Assembly: GCA_039000515.1 (NCBI GenBank)
Contig: JBCFYV010000001.1
Coordinates: forward strand, 67,139,030 to 67,203,029
Direction of reading: 5' to 3'
Source of the DNA: Timema cristinae
Taxonomy: Eukaryota; Arthropoda; Insecta; Phasmatodea; Timematidae
DNA: 64,000 bases
Position numbers and translations under genes: made by a program
The notes under the pieces: model-generated
Seen by the model: the letters and a program-made list of their open reading frames with translations, nothing else
What the model was told of the DNA's origin: nothing
Database searches by the model: none
Part shown: in pieces, positions 1-12,184 of the stretch
Layout: every line of letters begins with the position of its first letter
Position numbering within the stretch: position 1 is the stretch's first letter

Positions 1-527
1 AACATTTAACTCTAAATAATGTAAGATTTGTTCCGACATAATATATTTTATTTCTTAATTATATACATTTACATATGTTTACTTTTTTATTGATTTATAA
101 ATAGGTAAGTTTTACACCGCCTTCTATAGAAAAATATTATACTCTTTGAGCGGAGCTGTTATGTTCATGCTCGAGCCATTTGTAAGAACACCGATAGTAA
201 TAATAATCATTAACTTAGTTTGTTTATTTATTTTATGTAATCAAGGGAGGTTTGGCTGTTTAATTACGAGAGTCAGTTTTGGAAATTGGCAGTGAGATGT
301 GGTGGACAAAGTAATTTGAGGTATGGTATCTAGCTTCGCTTCTCTCTGGGGGCCTCGCGCTGGAAAGTATATGTTTATGTGTAAACCTTGTAAATGGTAT
401 TAGCTTTCTTCATAGCTTAGTTTGTTAGGCATTTCTGGAGACTATGACTACCTCTTGTTTCGGCAGGCTTGAACGACTCCGTTGAGCCCAGCAAGCCCCA
501 ACACCACAGCCAAGTAAGATTAAGAGC
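1..527. other. non-coding, no gene seen
   Basis: AT-rich sequence with no recognisable exon, RNA gene or repeat. It lies downstream of the last TBC1D30 exon I can identify, so it could be intron or 3' flank. Confidence 0.4.
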
Positions 528-1216
528 GGTTTCACACGGACCACAATCGCAGCGCTTATCAAAACATTGATTGGCATGACTGTAGCGCCCAGACGGTGTC
601 ACATGATGTGATTGCAATTCCTTGCTTTGCGAGTGTGGTACCACTGGTCGGAACACTGACTCTTCACCTATCTTCAGTACCACAGTCGCACACATTGTGA
701 GCGTGTTTCGTGGGTTCTCTGACCTTACTGGCATTCATTGACATAGTTGTGTTGTCCGTAGTGCCAAACTCTTAGAAAATGTCTGAATTATAGGTAGCCT
801 CATATTGGTTAAATTTGCTGTTATATTGCCTTTTATTATGTTCAAAAATTCAGTGAAATATCTCTCTGACATTCTGTAGTACGAAAATAATTTTTCCGGT
901 TACTTTGCAGTTCAGAATGTAACAAATAAAACTGACTTTTGAGAAGTCGAGAACTTAAAATGGTAACTTTTCTACGGCGTCGGATTGCACGACGTAGCAT
1001 TATAGAAAATAAAAGCTCCTCTTCCTCTTACATAATCACGTAACCAAATTACACACACTTCTCAGCAAACGGTGCACTCCTCCAAAAGCTAGATGCTATT
1101 GTCGTATGCAAAGACCGTTTTGGCCTATGTCGTGTGAAAGTGTACATGTGATGGTCGCATTGCTCTGTGGTGCGTGGTAGCCACATACCACATGCGATTG
1201 TGGTCCGTGTGAAACC
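528..1216. mobile_element. terminal-inverted-repeat DNA element (MITE-like)
   Basis: The left end at 528 begins GGTTTCACACGGACCACA. The right end at 1216 is its inverse (TGTGGTCCGTGTGAAACC, 1199-1216), and the match extends to about 23 bp per arm. The roughly 690-bp interior has only short open frames, with further partial matches to the end sequence in both orientations. Superfamily is uncertain. The G-rich 'GGTTTCACACGGACC' terminus recalls PIF/Harbinger elements, but I cannot assign a clear 3-bp target duplication. Confidence 0.6.
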
Positions 1217-1479
1217 ACCCTGACTCCCGCTGGGGCTAACGCACACGGTAAATAGAGGCACTGTCGGTGGTTGTATGGACCTTTTGGAACGAGACGCTTG
1301 TATGACCATGCTTACTGACGAGTGGATGGAAGACTGAGAAGATATTCGATGCATAATGAATCCTAAATATTCTTTGACCAGGGACTATCCTTGGAGTGCA
1401 TGGGGGTAAAATATAAATCAATACAGTCTATCGGGATCTTGATTGCTATTGGTTCTTCTTCCTTGCAGATTTTGTTTCA

Positions 1480-1632
1480 TCAACCAACACCGTGAATGTG
1501 GGGAATGCCAGGCCTCCACCGTGGTTCGGATTCCACGTTAAACTGTAGGTCCTCCATTTCATTTCACTATCACCCTACCATTACACATTAGCGTAAGTGC
1601 GTATAACCCGAACGGGTAGTAAGACGCGGTGC

Positions 1633-1633
<1 letters not shown>
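1480..1633 (+). mobile_element. SINE family 2, 5'-truncated copy
   Basis: This is the 3' body and tail of the SINE also found inverted at 29667-29955, 50410-50694 and 61471-61767. It carries the shared block about 'GGCCTCCACCGTGGTTCGGA', then the tail 'CCCGAACGGGTAGTAAGA', and ends in a TAA run. The tRNA-like head is missing. Confidence 0.75.

Positions 1634-1684
<51 letters not shown>
1632..1684 (+). repeat. (TAA)n microsatellite, SINE tail
   Basis: About 17 perfect TAA units follow directly on the SINE family 2 3' end, consistent with the tail of a LINE-mobilised SINE. Confidence 0.9.
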
Positions 1685-1885
1685 CAACCAACACCCAAAG
1701 TTTATTTCAAGCATATCTTGTCATTACATTGTAGCGAACCTATTTATTTTCATCCGAATTGAGTTAATGCCCCATGAAACATTCTTTACACCTGTAACGG
1801 GCTAAACTCATATAGCCCGTACATACAAAGAAAACTAAAATAAATTGCAGTACATACCAAAGTAAACGAAACTAAACTAACTCAC

Positions 1886-1956
1886 TGTGTCACTTGAGTC
1901 CTGCCCGGCCAGATGACCAAATAGAAATAGTAGACGCCGCAGCAACACCTTGTCAA
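1886..1956 (-). CDS. TBC1D30: TBC1D30-like RabGAP, exon 8 of 8 seen (C-terminal region)
   Basis: A 71-bp candidate exon in the gene's sense orientation. The 3' splice site reads cgctgtcccag|TTGAC at 1956 and a strong donor ACA|gtgagt follows at 1886. If that donor is not used, the frame stops at 1877-1879 (ending DSSDTVS), so this could instead be the terminal exon. The incoming phase (two bases completing a Val codon) matches the outgoing phase of the exon at 6121-6264. It encodes VDKVLLRRLLFLFGHLAGQ and a short Ser/Asp-rich end. The tail is poorly conserved in this family, so assignment rests on splice signals and phase rather than homology. The exon start is embedded in a six-copy 51-bp tandem array. 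Confidence 0.55.
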
Positions 1957-2229
1957 CTGGGACAGCGAAACAAGACTGAATGTCCGCCTGCAGCAACACC
2001 TTGTCAACTGGGACAGCGAAACAAGACTGAATGTCCGCAGTGCAGCAACACCTTGTCAACTGGGACAGCGAAACAAGACTGAATGTCCGCCTGCAGCAAC
2101 ACCTTGTCAACTGGGACAGCGAAACAAGACTGAATGTCCGCCTGCAGCAACACCTTGTCAACTGGGACAGCGAAACAAGACTGAATGTCCACCTGCAGCA
2201 ACACCTTGTCAACTGGGACAGCGAAACAG
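1941..2229 (-). repeat. 51-bp minisatellite x6 built on the exon 8 splice acceptor
   Basis: Units start at 1941, 1992, 2044, 2095, 2146 and 2197. The period is 51 bp except for one 52-bp unit. On the minus strand each unit holds about 33 bp of intron end (tgtttcgctgtcccag) and the first 17-18 bases of exon 8. All six copies keep the AG acceptor (predicted exon starts 1956, 2007, 2059, 2110, 2161, 2212). Because 51 is 17 codons, use of the 2007 acceptor keeps frame; the 52-bp unit shifts the rest. Confidence 0.93.
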
Positions 2230-4540
2230 TGCTGCCTTGGACTCCGGTCAACTGTAGTTCATTTCCTGGACGATTCTATCATGTGCCAGCAAACCCTCCA
2301 TTCTCCTCCACTCCTTAGACGTCAGTTTAATTTCGTATATAATTCAGCACCTCTCGTACTATTTTTGTATTCAATTCCAACAACTCGTCTCACGAGCATC
2401 CAGAGGCTTCAGTTAAACGTAACCTACAAGTAGAGGTCACGACGGTTACTCCATTGGTCTCACAACCTCACCGCAGATAATGTAATATCGGTTAAGATTA
2501 TATATTTTGTCTTTTACAGACTTGTACCTTTTGATCTTCATATGAGAAGGTTCAATGTAGGTTAAGTGTAGTAGTTCCTCTCTGCCGTAGTCTGTTTATT
2601 TTTAACAGAGGGTAGTCCTTATGACCACGCCGGTTTGTTGTTTAACTATGTCTATATGGCTAGTCTCAAATATTTGGTGGATGGGCAGATGCCCCGTCCA
2701 ATGTGACTATGTCCCTAGTGCCTTTAGATTGGCAAAAAGGGGGAGATAGGGTTATTCCACGGCGCTGCTGTATGTCCTAATTGGTTCTTTGACTGTCATC
2801 AGTCTTTAGTTTGACATTGTTGTTGTACCTTAGTGCGGGGCTCACCTCGTGGGTATGCTTCTATCCAACAGGGGGGGCCCGCTTGGAGTTGTTTGGACTT
2901 GTCCGTATCCCTTCAACCGCCACTTGGCTCTTTAATGTTAAAAAGTTATTCCACTGTTGTAGTCTGTCTCCAGACTATTGTTGAGTATTAATAATAATAT
3001 TGGATGATCAGGCAGTACTAATTATAAATTTTAGGCCTGCCATAGTTTTCTGATGGGATGGCCTAGATTCCTGATATCTCTATTTTTACTATTTGTAAAC
3101 TAATACTTCCATCATTTGGAATATCTCTTTTGTATCGCGTTACTCTTCTTCGGAGTTAACCAATTCTAGCTGATTCATTTGGCAACTATCACTGTAACTC
3201 CTTAAATACGAAGTTTAAAAGTGGTTCAACTTCATTATTTGACCATACTTATCATATTTTAAACTTACAACCGTAAGGCTGTGGTATGTTGTATATTGTT
3301 GCTTAACCATAACTTAATTTAATCCATCTGATTGGAGTTACGGTAGTTATCTGTTTAGTACACTTTCGTTTTAGGAATTGCGCATGTTCTTCTTTAAGGA
3401 GTCACACGTTTTTTAATTTTCTTCCCAAGCATTGTTGTCTTAGTTGAGTGTCAATTTAAGGTGCTTCACATCTAATACGGCAATTTTGGTAACAATGGTA
3501 CTTCTTGTTACTTTGTTTAAGCCTAGCATCAAACAGTGAATAGTATAGTATGGTGTATAGTATCTCTGAATATGTAATAATTCTCTTTTGTTTTGTTACC
3601 AATAAACCTATTTGTTAGCTTGTATTTCACTCTTTATGTTTTGCGTGCCTTTACAGTTCCATTTCAATTTCCTTGTAACTGCGGTCGTCACTTCTACTGC
3701 ACAATACAAGCGACGCTACACGTGGTCCACCCCAATTCTCAGCATCCATGCCATATAAACAACGGAGTAAACACCTTAAAATATGAAATTATCCGACTAA
3801 AAATGTATGTTAAAAAAAATTGAAAAATCACTAAAATATACCCCCCTATCTTTCCTCCGAAATACAATTTCAAACTATCTAACATGAATACTAAATCCCC
3901 CAATTTCACTTCTTTACCAAAAATGCATATAGACCAAACGTCCATATCAGACCGTTAGTCAACGAGAAAAATGTTCCTTCTTACAGAAAACTTAATATAC
4001 TACACAAATTTTACAAAGCATTCTAAGGCTTTTTTACCCATTTAATGTAAAAAGTTAATATAATTTTACTGAAAAAATATTAATTTTTACACCCGATTCA
4101 AATTCATGTCGGTTGAGATTTCTTATTTATTTCTTATATGCATACCTACGTTTGAATAATAGAAACTACCAATAATCATGAGAAATACATTAAATAGAAA
4201 CTATTAAGAAAAGTTAATTCAGGAGCATTAATATTACTTTCACTTCAATTAGTTTTTAATCAAAATTACTTCCTATTCAATAATGCATTTTACTCCCAAA
4301 ATGATTGCCTTGATATGAGTTTCTCAATCTCATTTATAATGTATAATTTTTTTATGTAAAATAACCATTTCAAAATAATCAACCAACTAAAATGAATATC
4401 AACATACTATTTTATTGTCATCATGTGGATATATTCATAATCGTATTACAGATCCACCGTTGAACTTTATTCCAATTCTAAATTAAAATCGTCCTCACTT
4501 CTAACTAAGCATTCAAAACCTATAATTGTTTGTAATGAAT
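2230..4540. other. intron, no gene seen
   Basis: A non-coding interval between exons 8 and 7 of the minus-strand gene. 2580-2960 is less AT-rich than its surroundings and may be an old transposon UTR, but I see no protein motif or terminal repeat. The rest is plain AT-rich sequence. Confidence 0.4.
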
Positions 4541-4544
4541 GGGT

Positions 4545-4925
4545 GCTTAAGAAATGTTGTTTTAAAGGGAAGCCAATAGGTCTAAGTAAGAGAAGCGTCT
4601 TAGGTTGGTATAGATATGTTGATAGAATGAGTGTGGATCGAGTGACCAAGTAAATATATAAAGATATGAAGGTAGAGTGAATGGATCAAAAGGAAGGGGT
4701 GAACCATGTAAGACGTGGCTAAATGTTGTGGACAAAAGTGTGGGAAAGAGAAACATTAAGAGTTTTAAGAATCAAGAAAATGTATGACTTGGTGTATGGA
4801 TGTTGATAAATCGAAGTTTAGGGAGAGGGAGGTGTGGAGAAAGTTAATGAGGATGGATTAAGTACGTAGTTGTTATTAGTTCTGTATGCAGTTTCTTGCC
4901 TGCCATGTATGGGAACGGCGTGTTT
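4545..4925 (+). mobile_element. LINE 3' fragment (end of reverse-transcriptase ORF plus 3' UTR)
   Basis: With frameshifts tolerated, the translation shows the C-terminal signature common in arthropod LINE ORFs: a WYRYVDRMSVDRVTK-like stretch, then a KGR(G)RPRKTW-like stretch, a DVDKSKFREREVWRKL-like end and a stop. A second, inverted copy of the same 3' end lies at 35040-35480. Both share the UTR words GTATGCAGTTT.TTGCCT and GGGAACGG. The sequence then passes into the AT-rich array at 4926. Confidence 0.75.
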
Positions 4926-5335
4926 ATGTAATTAATTAATTAGGTGATTAATTGAGTAATTAACTAAATAGTTAATTAAGTAAGTAAATAATTAAATAAG
5001 TGATTAAGTAAGTAATTTAGTAGAGGATTAATTAAACAATTGGGATGGGAATTGAGTATGTTATTGAGTGGGTGGTTAACTAACTAATTGAGTGAGTTAT
5101 TAACTAACTAATTAAGAAATATTTAATTAAGTAAGTACGTAGGTAATTTGGTTATAAGCAACTAAGAATTAATTGACTTAATCAAATAATAAAGTAATCA
5201 AGTAATTCATTATTAAATTAATTTATAATTAATTAATCATAAGAAAATTAGTAATTAATCTCTTGATTAATTAAGTCATTGATTAGTCATTAATAACTTA
5301 ATTATCTAATCGATAAATCGATTAAGTAAGTATGT
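4926..5335. repeat. degenerate TTAA/TAAT-rich simple repeat
   Basis: About 400 bp made almost only of TAATTAAT, TAAGTAAG and TGAGT words. It starts at the 3' end of the LINE fragment at 4545-4925, so it most likely grew from that element's simple-repeat tail. Confidence 0.85.
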
Positions 5336-6118
5336 ATGTAATTTTTATATTGCTATACATTTGTATGTACTGTACAAATGACACAGGCAAAACTATAAAA
5401 TAGTAGTGATGTTAATATTGCTCAACCTTTGAAACTATTTGCATGCTGTGCTAGCAATTAAGAACTAACAAATACCCATGTAAAATAAAGGAGGTTTTGT
5501 TTATAACCAGGAACCAATCCAAAAGTAAAACTTAATGAGTAATGTGAGGTTTACTATTCAGGAGTTTCTCTCTATGACAAACATTAGAAAAGAAACAATC
5601 GCTACTACAGCTGATAAAGAAAGAAAACAAATGTTTTTAAGTTATTTCCATAGCAATCACACTCTCCTTTTGACCATCACTTCAAATGATAAAACAAGGG
5701 AGGAAAGGGATTCATTTCCAGCACCATGGCTTTAACCATTCCTTTTTCCTTTTAATGGTCTTACTTGTAATAGTTAATTAGGCTAGTGATTTAATGGCTT
5801 TACCTGTACTAGTTAATTAGGCTAGTGTTTTTTTGTGGTTAAAATTTCAAGTTGCCGCCTTTAGAATACTAGGAAAGTTAATTGAATGAAACTGTTTTCT
5901 ATTAATTATACTCAATCTTATTTTACTGTCAAAGTAAAACAGTAAAAAGGTGAAAGGTAGGTTATAAGTTTCTCCCTCTCTGAATTTAGTAGACTATAAA
6001 CCCCACCTCACTAAAAACTAATAATATTCAGATTCATGAATATTCCAAAGATTATCAACAACTCAGTCTAGCTAATGCCACTTCTTATACAATGGTATTG
6101 TTGTGTACAGAATTGCCT
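5336..6118. other. intron, no gene seen
   Basis: AT-rich intron between exons 8 and 7. A short duplication of TAGTTAATTAGGCTAGTG is visible at 5769-5826. Nothing else is recognisable. Confidence 0.4.
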
Positions 6119-6120
6119 AC

Positions 6121-6264
6121 CTTGTAGCTTAACCGCTGGTGCGCTCTGTTGGACTGGTTCTGAAACGGTTTTTTGTTTCCTGGTGTCCTTCCAGTGAAGA
6201 GTTTCCCCCGACTGCGAGACATTACGTGGCTTTACTACCTTACTTGCCGCCATCAAAAGCTCAC
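6121..6264 (-). CDS. TBC1D30: TBC1D30-like RabGAP, exon 7 of 8 seen
   Basis: A 144-bp exon. The acceptor is gttcag|GTGAGC at 6264 and the donor ACAAG|gtaggc at 6121. It enters in phase 1, completing a Gly with the G left by exon 6, and leaves in phase 1. The product runs GELLMAASKVVKPRN then SQSGETLHWKDTRKQK and a Gln/Ser/Pro-rich end. The Trp-containing basic stretch sits where vertebrate TBC1D30 has a W-R-x-H-x-R-x-H-K-K stretch, as I recall it, about 50 residues after NHLLLGK. Support comes from matching splice phases on both sides and a clean open frame. Homology is weak because this tail region is variable. Confidence 0.7.
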
Positions 6265-6729
6265 CTGAACATTAAACACGATATAGAATAACTATTCACT
6301 TAGAAGCATGAGGCAATTCATATTTAAAAGTCAACCGTTGTTTAATATACAGTTGAACTTGGTTATAGCGAGCACTAATATTACAAGATTACGAACAAAA
6401 ATCCATAGTATTAATTTACAATACAATACAACTGTTCAATTTTATAACGAGCGTGCTCACACGTTTTGGTAACAATGAAAACTTGAAAACGTTCTTAGTG
6501 GTTCAGTTGCCGGAAATACCCTATTTTTGGTATTATGAACGCCTGAATCAGATTACGGGCAGGACAATAAGCCCCAGTCCTGTAATTCGTTGTGGGTTTT
6601 CATGTTGTCATATAAGACAAGGTCACTCATGGGCAGAGGGAGTTTTTTTTTAAATATTAAACTCAAGATTACCTTGTATAAAACTTCAAACAGCTTAAAG
6701 AAGCATTCACTTTTCAAAAATGTTTCCAG

Positions 6730-7255
6730 GGAAGGACCACTCCAAATAACTTCTAGAGCCATTTTATTTTCAAACAATTTCCAAGCGAATATTACTCCAA
6801 ACGGCTTCTAGAGTCATCTTATTTTTAAAAGAAATATACCTTAGGGCTTAGGGAGCCACTCCAAATAGATTATATTTGCATATAATATGTTTTAAATATC
6901 CAAACAAAGACAAATGCAATTATCTCTTTAAAGCATTCAATTTTTTTTAAAAATAGTGGAATAACACTTTCATGTGAAGGCCATTTCAAATAGATTATAG
7001 GGGATCTAGTTTATAGAAAAAACTCTGGTGAGGACTTCTTGAAATAAATTTTAAAAACATCAATGTTTTAGAAAATTTGTGTCGTAGGAGGACTACTCCA
7101 AATAACATCTTGAAGTATCTAAACTTCAAGAAATGTTGGGGAGAACACTATTCTAAATTAGTTTTTAAAGAATATGATTTTCAAAAATTCTCTATCCAAG
7201 GACCACTATAAATAGCTTCTAGGGCCATCCAATTTTCTAACATTTACTGGGGCCC
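6730..7255. repeat. decayed ~57-bp tandem repeat
   Basis: A motif like GGACCACTCCAAATAACTTC, often followed by TAGAGCCAT, recurs near 6734, 6791, 6855, 6980, 7036, 7092, 7147 and 7203. Spacing is mostly 54-64 bp, with one gap of about 125 bp that is probably a lost boundary. The units have diverged strongly, so this is an old array inside the exon 7-6 intron. Confidence 0.6.
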
Positions 7256-9062
7256 GGTGGAGAAGAGATTAGAAAGTCCCTAAGAACATATTTGCTTCTT
7301 ACGCCCCCCTTTCCTATTACAAAAATACAATTCCACCCCTACTTTGTAAAATAACAACCTTTTTATTTCTTAAAGTTTATTAGTAAGTCTAACACATCAT
7401 GTCATAGAATTGCGATTTTGAAACCCTAGGGTCAACTGCGAGTGACCAACCAAGGACACCCTTCCCAAGTGAGCCAGCGAACACAGTTCCAAGACTCAGC
7501 GCTAGATGCCTAATGACTTAGCCCATCTGATCCCTGGACTCTTAACCACAGCTACTTAACAACCCCATGAACTTCCCTGCATCCCCCCCCCCCCCCAACA
7601 AAGAGTATACTCACCATCACCCCAACAAACATCCCAACCATTCTTTTCCCTTTCTCTGTAATAAGAGTGCTCCATCTAAACGCCCCCCCACCCCATTCCT
7701 TGGGGTAGATAAAAACCACCTCTAATATTAAATTCTTCCTACGCCCCTCGCGAAGTCCTCCTCTCATATTTGTCTATTCCAAGAACTCCTCTGCAGTGTA
7801 CATCTTGTTGCCTTGCTCCCCCACCTTATCTAAATACCGCCACAACTGTCAAATCAGTTAGAAACTAACCCTTCCGTCGGAAACATGGGGCATTTGAAAA
7901 TATCAAAGTGAAATATTTAAAGCTTCAATTTTATTACTCAGACATAAAAATGATAATTTAAATAGTGCCTATTATTAATTATTATGGTAGTACTATTTTT
8001 AATTATGTAAAAAGAAATAAAGTTTAGTATTTAGTCTATTGTAGTTTATATAAGCAAATTTATATAAATGTAATATATGAATAATATATACATGTGTTTT
8101 TCTCTTTTTATCACGTTATTGTTTTAACCACGGAGCAATGTTTGAAAGTTTATTTTGATTTACATAACTTGAGTGGATGCATGTGCTAAAAGTGCTGGCT
8201 TAGCATTTATGAAGTAACTACTAGAAAGGTTACAGGAGAGCGCTGACAATTCATAACAATACTTGAACTAGTTGGCCAGAAAAAGGGCCTTTGAGTGGTA
8301 CTTTTAATTTTTGGCAACGGGTCTGTCAAAACTCCATCTATATCACAGGCAGTCACGCTGTCCGGTGCCATACTGTATCAGACGACATCTTCGGGTCATC
8401 AGTAGAACTTGTTCTTAGAGGGCATTCGTTGATCCCAGGGTCGTGAGTTCAACTTCTGTAGAGGTCATGTGCAATAACAGAGTCAACTTCATCGGTCTAA
8501 GTATTCACAAGTTGAGCCAGTTCTTGCACGCACGTCTAGTCTCTTTATTTCTTTATCTTATGACTAACATCACATTATGTATTATCTTTTAGTAACTACT
8601 ACTAAACCAAAATTCGTAAATCTACATATTATTTTGAGCCCACACAATTACCTTGCCCACAAGCTATCCTGATAGATCAAGCTCCAAGAGGGTAGGTAGA
8701 GACATTATTGAGAATTTTAAAAAAAAATGTGATAGTTAATTTATCTTATAACTGATATACCGAGGAAATGTTGTTGGTCCCCTGATGATAGCTATAACCA
8801 AGTTCAACTGTATTTTTATTTCTGCTCAGAGATCCATTTTGATCTAAGAAACATAAACGAGAAATTGTTGCAAGATGCAACCATTTATTTTTCTTATATA
8901 TCTCATTTTCTCTGCTCGTACAAAATGCATTAAATGCATACTTTAAGACAAAACTAAAATAAAAACAACTTTATATCTGGTTTTGTTATTTAAATACCTA
9001 CATCATTATCACACTATAGTTATTATTATTTAAATATCCAAGAGATTATGAACACCAAGTAG
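7256..9062. other. intron, no gene seen
   Basis: Contains a C-rich stretch at 7560-7760 with a C(15) run near 7586. The remainder is ordinary AT-rich intron with no recognisable element. Confidence 0.4.
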
Positions 9063-9560
9063 CTATATTTTTCTTGTACATTGTTCAAGAACATGTTTAG
9101 AGACATATGAACTACTGGGCTTCTTCTCACAATACTGGTAGTACTTCCTTGTTAAGTGGCTGAGAGCTCTTTCAGCGTAGTGAAGAATGAATCGTCTGAA
9201 GAATCCGGTGAAACTTAGGAAACTTTTAATTTCGTGAACCAGTTTGTGCCCAGGTAAATTGCTGATCACCTATATAGTTTATGTGACCCAGATTGTATGG
9301 TACCTTCTCTAATTAATTATACTTAGTATTCAATGGTTTTCTTCCCAAACTCAAATTGGCTTAGTTTTCCCGTCACTGTGCCCGTCTTAGTGCTTAGTAA
9401 CGTTGATCTCCCTGCTAGTGATTTGAATGTGGTCTTCTGATTGTCTGTTTCGGTTAGTACAGAAATACTTGATATGGTCCTTTTTGGTTGAAGCGAAACA
9501 TTTCATGGGTCTCCTTGCTTCCAAACCATCTCAAGAAATGTGCCCATACTTTTGAAAACT
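9063..9560 (-). pseudogene. Ty3/gypsy-type LTR retrotransposon pol/gag scrap
   Basis: On the minus strand 9063-9269 translates to a piece containing HEIKSFLSFTGFFRRFI.HYAE, the hallmark end of the gypsy reverse-transcriptase palm/connection region. About 200 bp upstream in element sense (9490-9545) a stretch resembles a Gag zinc knuckle (QKYGHIS, then stop, then a basic patch), with cysteines lost. Most of pol, RNase H, integrase and both LTRs are not recognisable. It is a heavily deleted relic lying in the same sense as the host gene. Confidence 0.65.
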
Positions 9561-11362
9561 AAAACAATGTAGCTCCCATTTTTCATTTTGGTATGCCACT
9601 GATTCTGGCCTTTACATTTGATCACATTTTAAGACTGTTAGACTCTTGCTTTCTTAATGTCTTGAGAGCTGTGCGTGTGGTTTTGGGTTTGTACGCCTAG
9701 CTTGTGTTGCTCATATGATCTCCATGAAATCTCTGTTTCAGTACGATCTGCAATATATTTTGATTTTTGTACGTTAACTTTATTAAAATCTCTTATGTCA
9801 TGAAAAGGACCATCAAGGTCATCATAATGTTTGTTCATGACAAGGGTATCTAGCTCACATTTCCTAAACTAATCGAGAATTTTTTCTTTCTATCTGTAAA
9901 TTACTTTAATCCTAGAATCTTATACAATCGCAGTTTATAGTGGAAATAAAAATGTGTATTATCACTTTGTTCTTGAATACGATAATTAATTGGGTTGAAT
10001 TCTCACGGAAGCATAAGATTTTCACAAAGGGCCGTTGAAATTGATGTATGAATCACTTCCATCTGAATACTTCGACTAATTGGGATCGGTCCCAGTGCTA
10101 AGCTGTGAGTCCTAACAAACTCCAACTTGAAAAGGTTTTGCCAATTTTTAAGCTCTATCGTGTTGTTAATTATCTGTAGCCACTCAGACAAGTTCATTCC
10201 TGGTGACTTGCCATGAATGTGAGAGATGTTTTTCGCTAAATATTAAATTATAGGTTGATCCTGGTGTCTAAAGTTGCTGCAACCACATCATTTTGAAAAC
10301 TGTTTGGTTATGCTGGCATATATTTTCCAAAATGAGGTTTAGTACATCCTGCGTCGACATGGCCAAGTTGGTGTGATTTTCTACCACTTCCTTCTCATGT
10401 CTTACAGCTCCTTATACCCAATTATTTTGGTCTTGCGGCTCCATTATACATATAATTATGTATGAATATTAATATGTAGACCTTTTGGCAGTTTTGTTTG
10501 TTCTTATCACTTATAGCTAAGATAATTATTGTTATAGTTATGTTTTCTACTCTGCAATATGGTCAAGTCTTTAATTTGTCATTTGTCATCCATGACAACT
10601 TATCACAGTTATTAGCAATTCTCATACGATTATCCCACTGTTAGAGTACAATACACATAATGTTAACTAATTGAAGAATATGTATAAATACACTTTTATG
10701 ACACGACGGACATAAACGCACATGTTCACAAAGGAAATCACGACTAAGCATACAGGGTTGATAGTATTTTGTGTTCAGCCCACTTCTGATTTTTTTATAC
10801 CTCACATGCTATTCGCCTCACTATTTATTATACTGCTGTTCACACATGTGCACACAATTACTGTTTATTTACACGACAATTTCTAACGGCCATCTTAATC
10901 GCATCCTTCAACCCAACTGTCGTCATTCTCAATAGCACCACACAGTCTACCAACCTGAAGAAATTATTCCTCTAATTGAGTTTCTAACATGCTTAGTTTC
11001 ACTTTGTCTCAGCTATTTATTTTGGTTTGTTTCAATATCGGAAACAGTGTAAAAACTTCCATCACCCCAAACAGCCAGGTCCTTCATGATATGATGTATT
11101 AAAAATATCAACCACAACTAGGTTATACCTTTCATTTATTAACTATTGTTAGCAGTTAAAATCATATTAGTGAACAGTGAAATAATATGTAATCATTCAC
11201 TTTAGTAGAGTTTCAGTTGTTACGCTTGTATTGTGTAGTTAAATTGTTATATCAAAGATGTAACATGTTTAAAAAAAAAAATCATCCACAATATCAACAA
11301 AGCTATTTTATGCAACATTATCACATAAAACCAATACTGTTGTAAAGTATTTCAGGTAATAC
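9561..11362. other. intron, possible further LTR-element relic, no gene
   Basis: Short minus-strand open stretches at 9638-9838 and 10003-10197 might be more of the decayed gypsy element, but I cannot match them to a domain. A small CATG-rich patch and AT-rich sequence follow up to the exon at 11363. Confidence 0.35.
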
Positions 11363-11560
11363 CTTGTGATGTGACATGGATAGTTTTGGCTCTGCTAGTC
11401 TTGTTGTTGGCAGGCCTTAGTGCTTGGGGTGGCACAGCTCCTGGGAGGGGGCCTCCTCTTCTCCCTCGAACACTCAGAAGCGCACTCTTCCCTAACAGTA
11501 GGTGGTTCATTGCCACAGGGTTGGGCGCAGAGGGACCCAAACTTTGACGGGCACAAGCCG
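11363..11560 (-). CDS. TBC1D30: TBC1D30-like RabGAP, exon 6 of 8 seen (NHLLLGK motif)
   Basis: A 198-bp exon. The acceptor is ttgtttgtag|CGGCTT at 11560 and the donor TCACAAG|gtatta at 11363. It enters in phase 1 and joins exon 5 to read HIILTAACARQSLG. It leaves in phase 1. The product carries AMNHLLLGKSALLSVRGRRG, matching the conserved V/M-x-NHLLLGK motif that follows the coiled coil in TBC1D30 proteins, then a basic Pro/Arg stretch (TSRAKTIHV). I infer a linker or interaction region rather than the catalytic GAP domain. The intron upstream (11561-28264) is about 16.7 kb and hosts two Jockey LINEs in antisense orientation. Confidence 0.88.
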
Positions 11561-11814
11561 CTACAAACACAATACAAACAAACTACGTTATTAATTATAA
11601 ATCTCGAATATGTTTATGAATTGGTGTGTATTTCTGTCTCTCTCGTTCTGTGACTACTCATCTGTTTGTTTCTATACGTTGAAATTCTTCAAAAAATTGT
11701 AATTTGACATCAAGGATATTAACGACATATTCTAAGAAGTAATGATTAAGACGGTAGAAAATATTAAATACAGCTTTATAAGTATTTCAAGGGTTAGGGG
11801 AGAGCATATTAGTG

Positions 11815-11940
11815 ACTTACAGAATTTCTAACTTGGGAATAAGGAATTACAATGGTTGTGTTGGTTACTTGTGGAATTGCTAACTTGGGAATAAGAAGCT
11901 ACCATGGCAGTTTTGGTGACTTGTGACATTGTGTATAAGT
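11815..11940. repeat. 52-bp tandem duplication
   Basis: The word TCTAACTTGGGAATAAG at 11827 recurs as GCTAACTTGGGAATAAG at 11879, inside two similar blocks of about 52 bp. A weaker third block follows. Confidence 0.7.
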
Positions 11941-12184
11941 TTGGTAAAATTGTAATTGTGAATATTTCTTAAAATATGATGTAATATAATGGTCTCAGAA
12001 GTATCTGCTGATCACTTATCCACTTTACTCGTTTTGTAATGAAGTAGACCATCAACCAAAAACAATAACCGTAATTCCAAACAAAACGGATACCGGTAAT
12101 GTTTTTAAATAGTTCAGTGGACTAGGAATGCAAGTTTGTAATTATTATGGTTAGTCACTAAGGGAGGTAAGTATAATCATGCTC

